DNA of 64,000 bases, taken from contig NC_068974.1 in assembly GCF_016808095.1 (NCBI RefSeq), positions 31,170,825-31,234,824 on the forward strand. The letters run 5' to 3'. The notes beneath the pieces were generated by a model. That model searched no databases. It was not told the origin of the DNA and was given only the letters and a program-made list of their open reading frames with translations. Shown in pieces: positions 62,701 through 64,000 of this stretch (the stretch's first letter is position 1; each line of letters begins with the position of its first letter). The position numbers and the translations under genes are program-made. The DNA is from Vigna angularis (taxonomy: Eukaryota; Streptophyta; Magnoliopsida; Fabales; Fabaceae).

Positions 62701-64000
62701 TCTTTATTAATTACAAGATTCACTTAACATCAACAGTGAATTCTTTAAGACAAGTATTCTCTGTCATATGAATGAAAGCATCAATGTAACAGAATAATTA
62801 ACAACCAATACACGAGAAATTTTTTAATGAGAAGATACTACTCTGAATGATATTAAAGAAATACTCAGGAAAAAAACTAGTAACTATGAGCCATAGTCTG
62901 TAGTTTTACAAAGAAAAATATTATGTAAGGAGAAACAATGGGCACCAACAGAAAAAAAAATGTAGAGAAAAGAAAACAGAATCAATCTTCCTTCCTCTCT
63001 CTCTCCTTAACAAACAAAATATATGTACTAGATCGTGGACCAATAAAAATCCTATGGCCTAGAGTTAGTTATTATGATTTTTGTGTCTCTCCTCACTTTC
63101 AGATTATTTGAATTTGCTGTCAAATATTTTTGTTGAACTGTATCTTCAATTAACTTTTTTGACCCTATTGCACTTGTTACACAATGTGTCATTGCGCTAC
63201 AACGTAAGAAATAACTGAAGTTGCCATTGAGAAAATGACTATGATATATTAACAACTTTTCTAAACAATTTTTTTACAATAAGCTATGTGTCACTATTTT
63301 ATTGGTCTGTATATTTGAAATGGACCAATTACGAGATACCATGTACACAAAAAAGGTTGTGGAAAAAAGTTGTTAAAAAAAACATTTTCCTTGAGAAGAT
63401 CACTAAAGGAAAGTGAAATGAAAATAAAGAAGTAATGGTAATAGAAATCGAGATGCAAGAAGGTGAAGGGGCTGTGAAGGAGGAGGTAGCACTAAAAGGG
63501 AATGAGAAATGTATGAACTAAGGTTTCTACCTACTCAAAACAGTAATTTATTAATTTTTAAAAAAATTACAGGTACAGGAAAAAAAATGGATGCAGGAAG
63601 AAAGCCCCCCACATTATCAATCGAGGTTTTTGCTTAATAAGCTCTCTCTGATTTTCTTCTCAACGGTGATAATGGCGTGGTAAAGGAGGGCATTTTAATC
63701 TTTTTGTACTGAAATTAAGTGCAGTTAGCAGTAACAGAAGTGCAGGAAGAAAAGGCCCAAAATCACCCCTAAAATCCAAGGAGGTCCAAAATCTCTGCCA
63801 AAAACAAGTAATCAAGGGCAAATTCCAACAAATATTATGAGGTGTTTTCATAGGTTGTGTTCGGTTTAAAGGAACTTCCACAAATTTTCCGCTCTGGACT
63901 CGGTCGGATTTATATGGTTCTGAATTAGAATTTCTATTTTTATTCAATATCATATTTTTCAATGTATTAATATTTAATAGTATAATTTTTATTCAATGAA
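62701..64000. other. Intergenic DNA to window end
   Basis: Two open frames (63052-63255 and 63660-63962, both minus) have no recognised domain. The latter lies in a GC-richer stretch (63600-63920) that might be a transposon or an exon of something beyond the window, but nothing supports a specific call. Confidence 0.4.

Overview
This window is nuclear DNA from a flowering plant. It is very AT-rich and has long intergenic stretches, many (TA)n microsatellites, canonical GT-AG introns and dense transposon remnants. The gene structures and the repeat families (Cassandra, a TRIM family seen widely in legumes, CpG-rich retroelements full of CGTTCG motifs) fit a papilionoid legume, possibly near Vigna or Phaseolus. 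That assignment is inference, because no search could be run.

Two protein-coding genes are convincing, both on the + strand. The first (leader about 20.4-21.25 kb, coding exons 21251-26615) encodes a 953-residue LONESOME HIGHWAY (LHW) type atypical bHLH transcription factor in ten exons. Its leader carries four small upstream ORFs, the last of which overlaps the main start codon. The second (50753-53041) encodes a 476-residue ALMT-family anion channel in six exons, with a TATA box about 100 bp upstream of the start. They share no pathway and are simply neighbours about 24 kb apart.

The rest is mainly transposon-derived. 1.36-3.84 kb is a 2.47-kb solo LTR with a perfect 5-bp target duplication. 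4.1-5.8 kb and 48.16-49.20 kb hold CACTA (En/Spm) remnants, the second nested inside a TRIM retroelement. 12.6-13.5 kb and 60.8-62.7 kb hold degraded LTR-retrotransposon pieces, the latter with a broken gag. 29.65-35.11 kb is a complete, very young non-autonomous LTR retroelement (376-bp LTRs differing at two sites, 5-bp target duplication) whose interior has no recognisable gag-pol but is packed with CpG-rich palindromic repeats. 36.5-39.24 kb is a CACTA relic with a decayed Ulp1-like protease gene. 46.35-46.69 kb is a solo LTR of Cassandra carrying a 5S-rRNA-like sequence.

The 29.3-41.7 kb interval is also a decayed tandem duplication. A paralogous block at 39.9-40.3 kb preserves the unoccupied site of the young LTR element. 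No CRISPR array, tRNA gene, prokaryotic operon or intact autonomous transposon was found.
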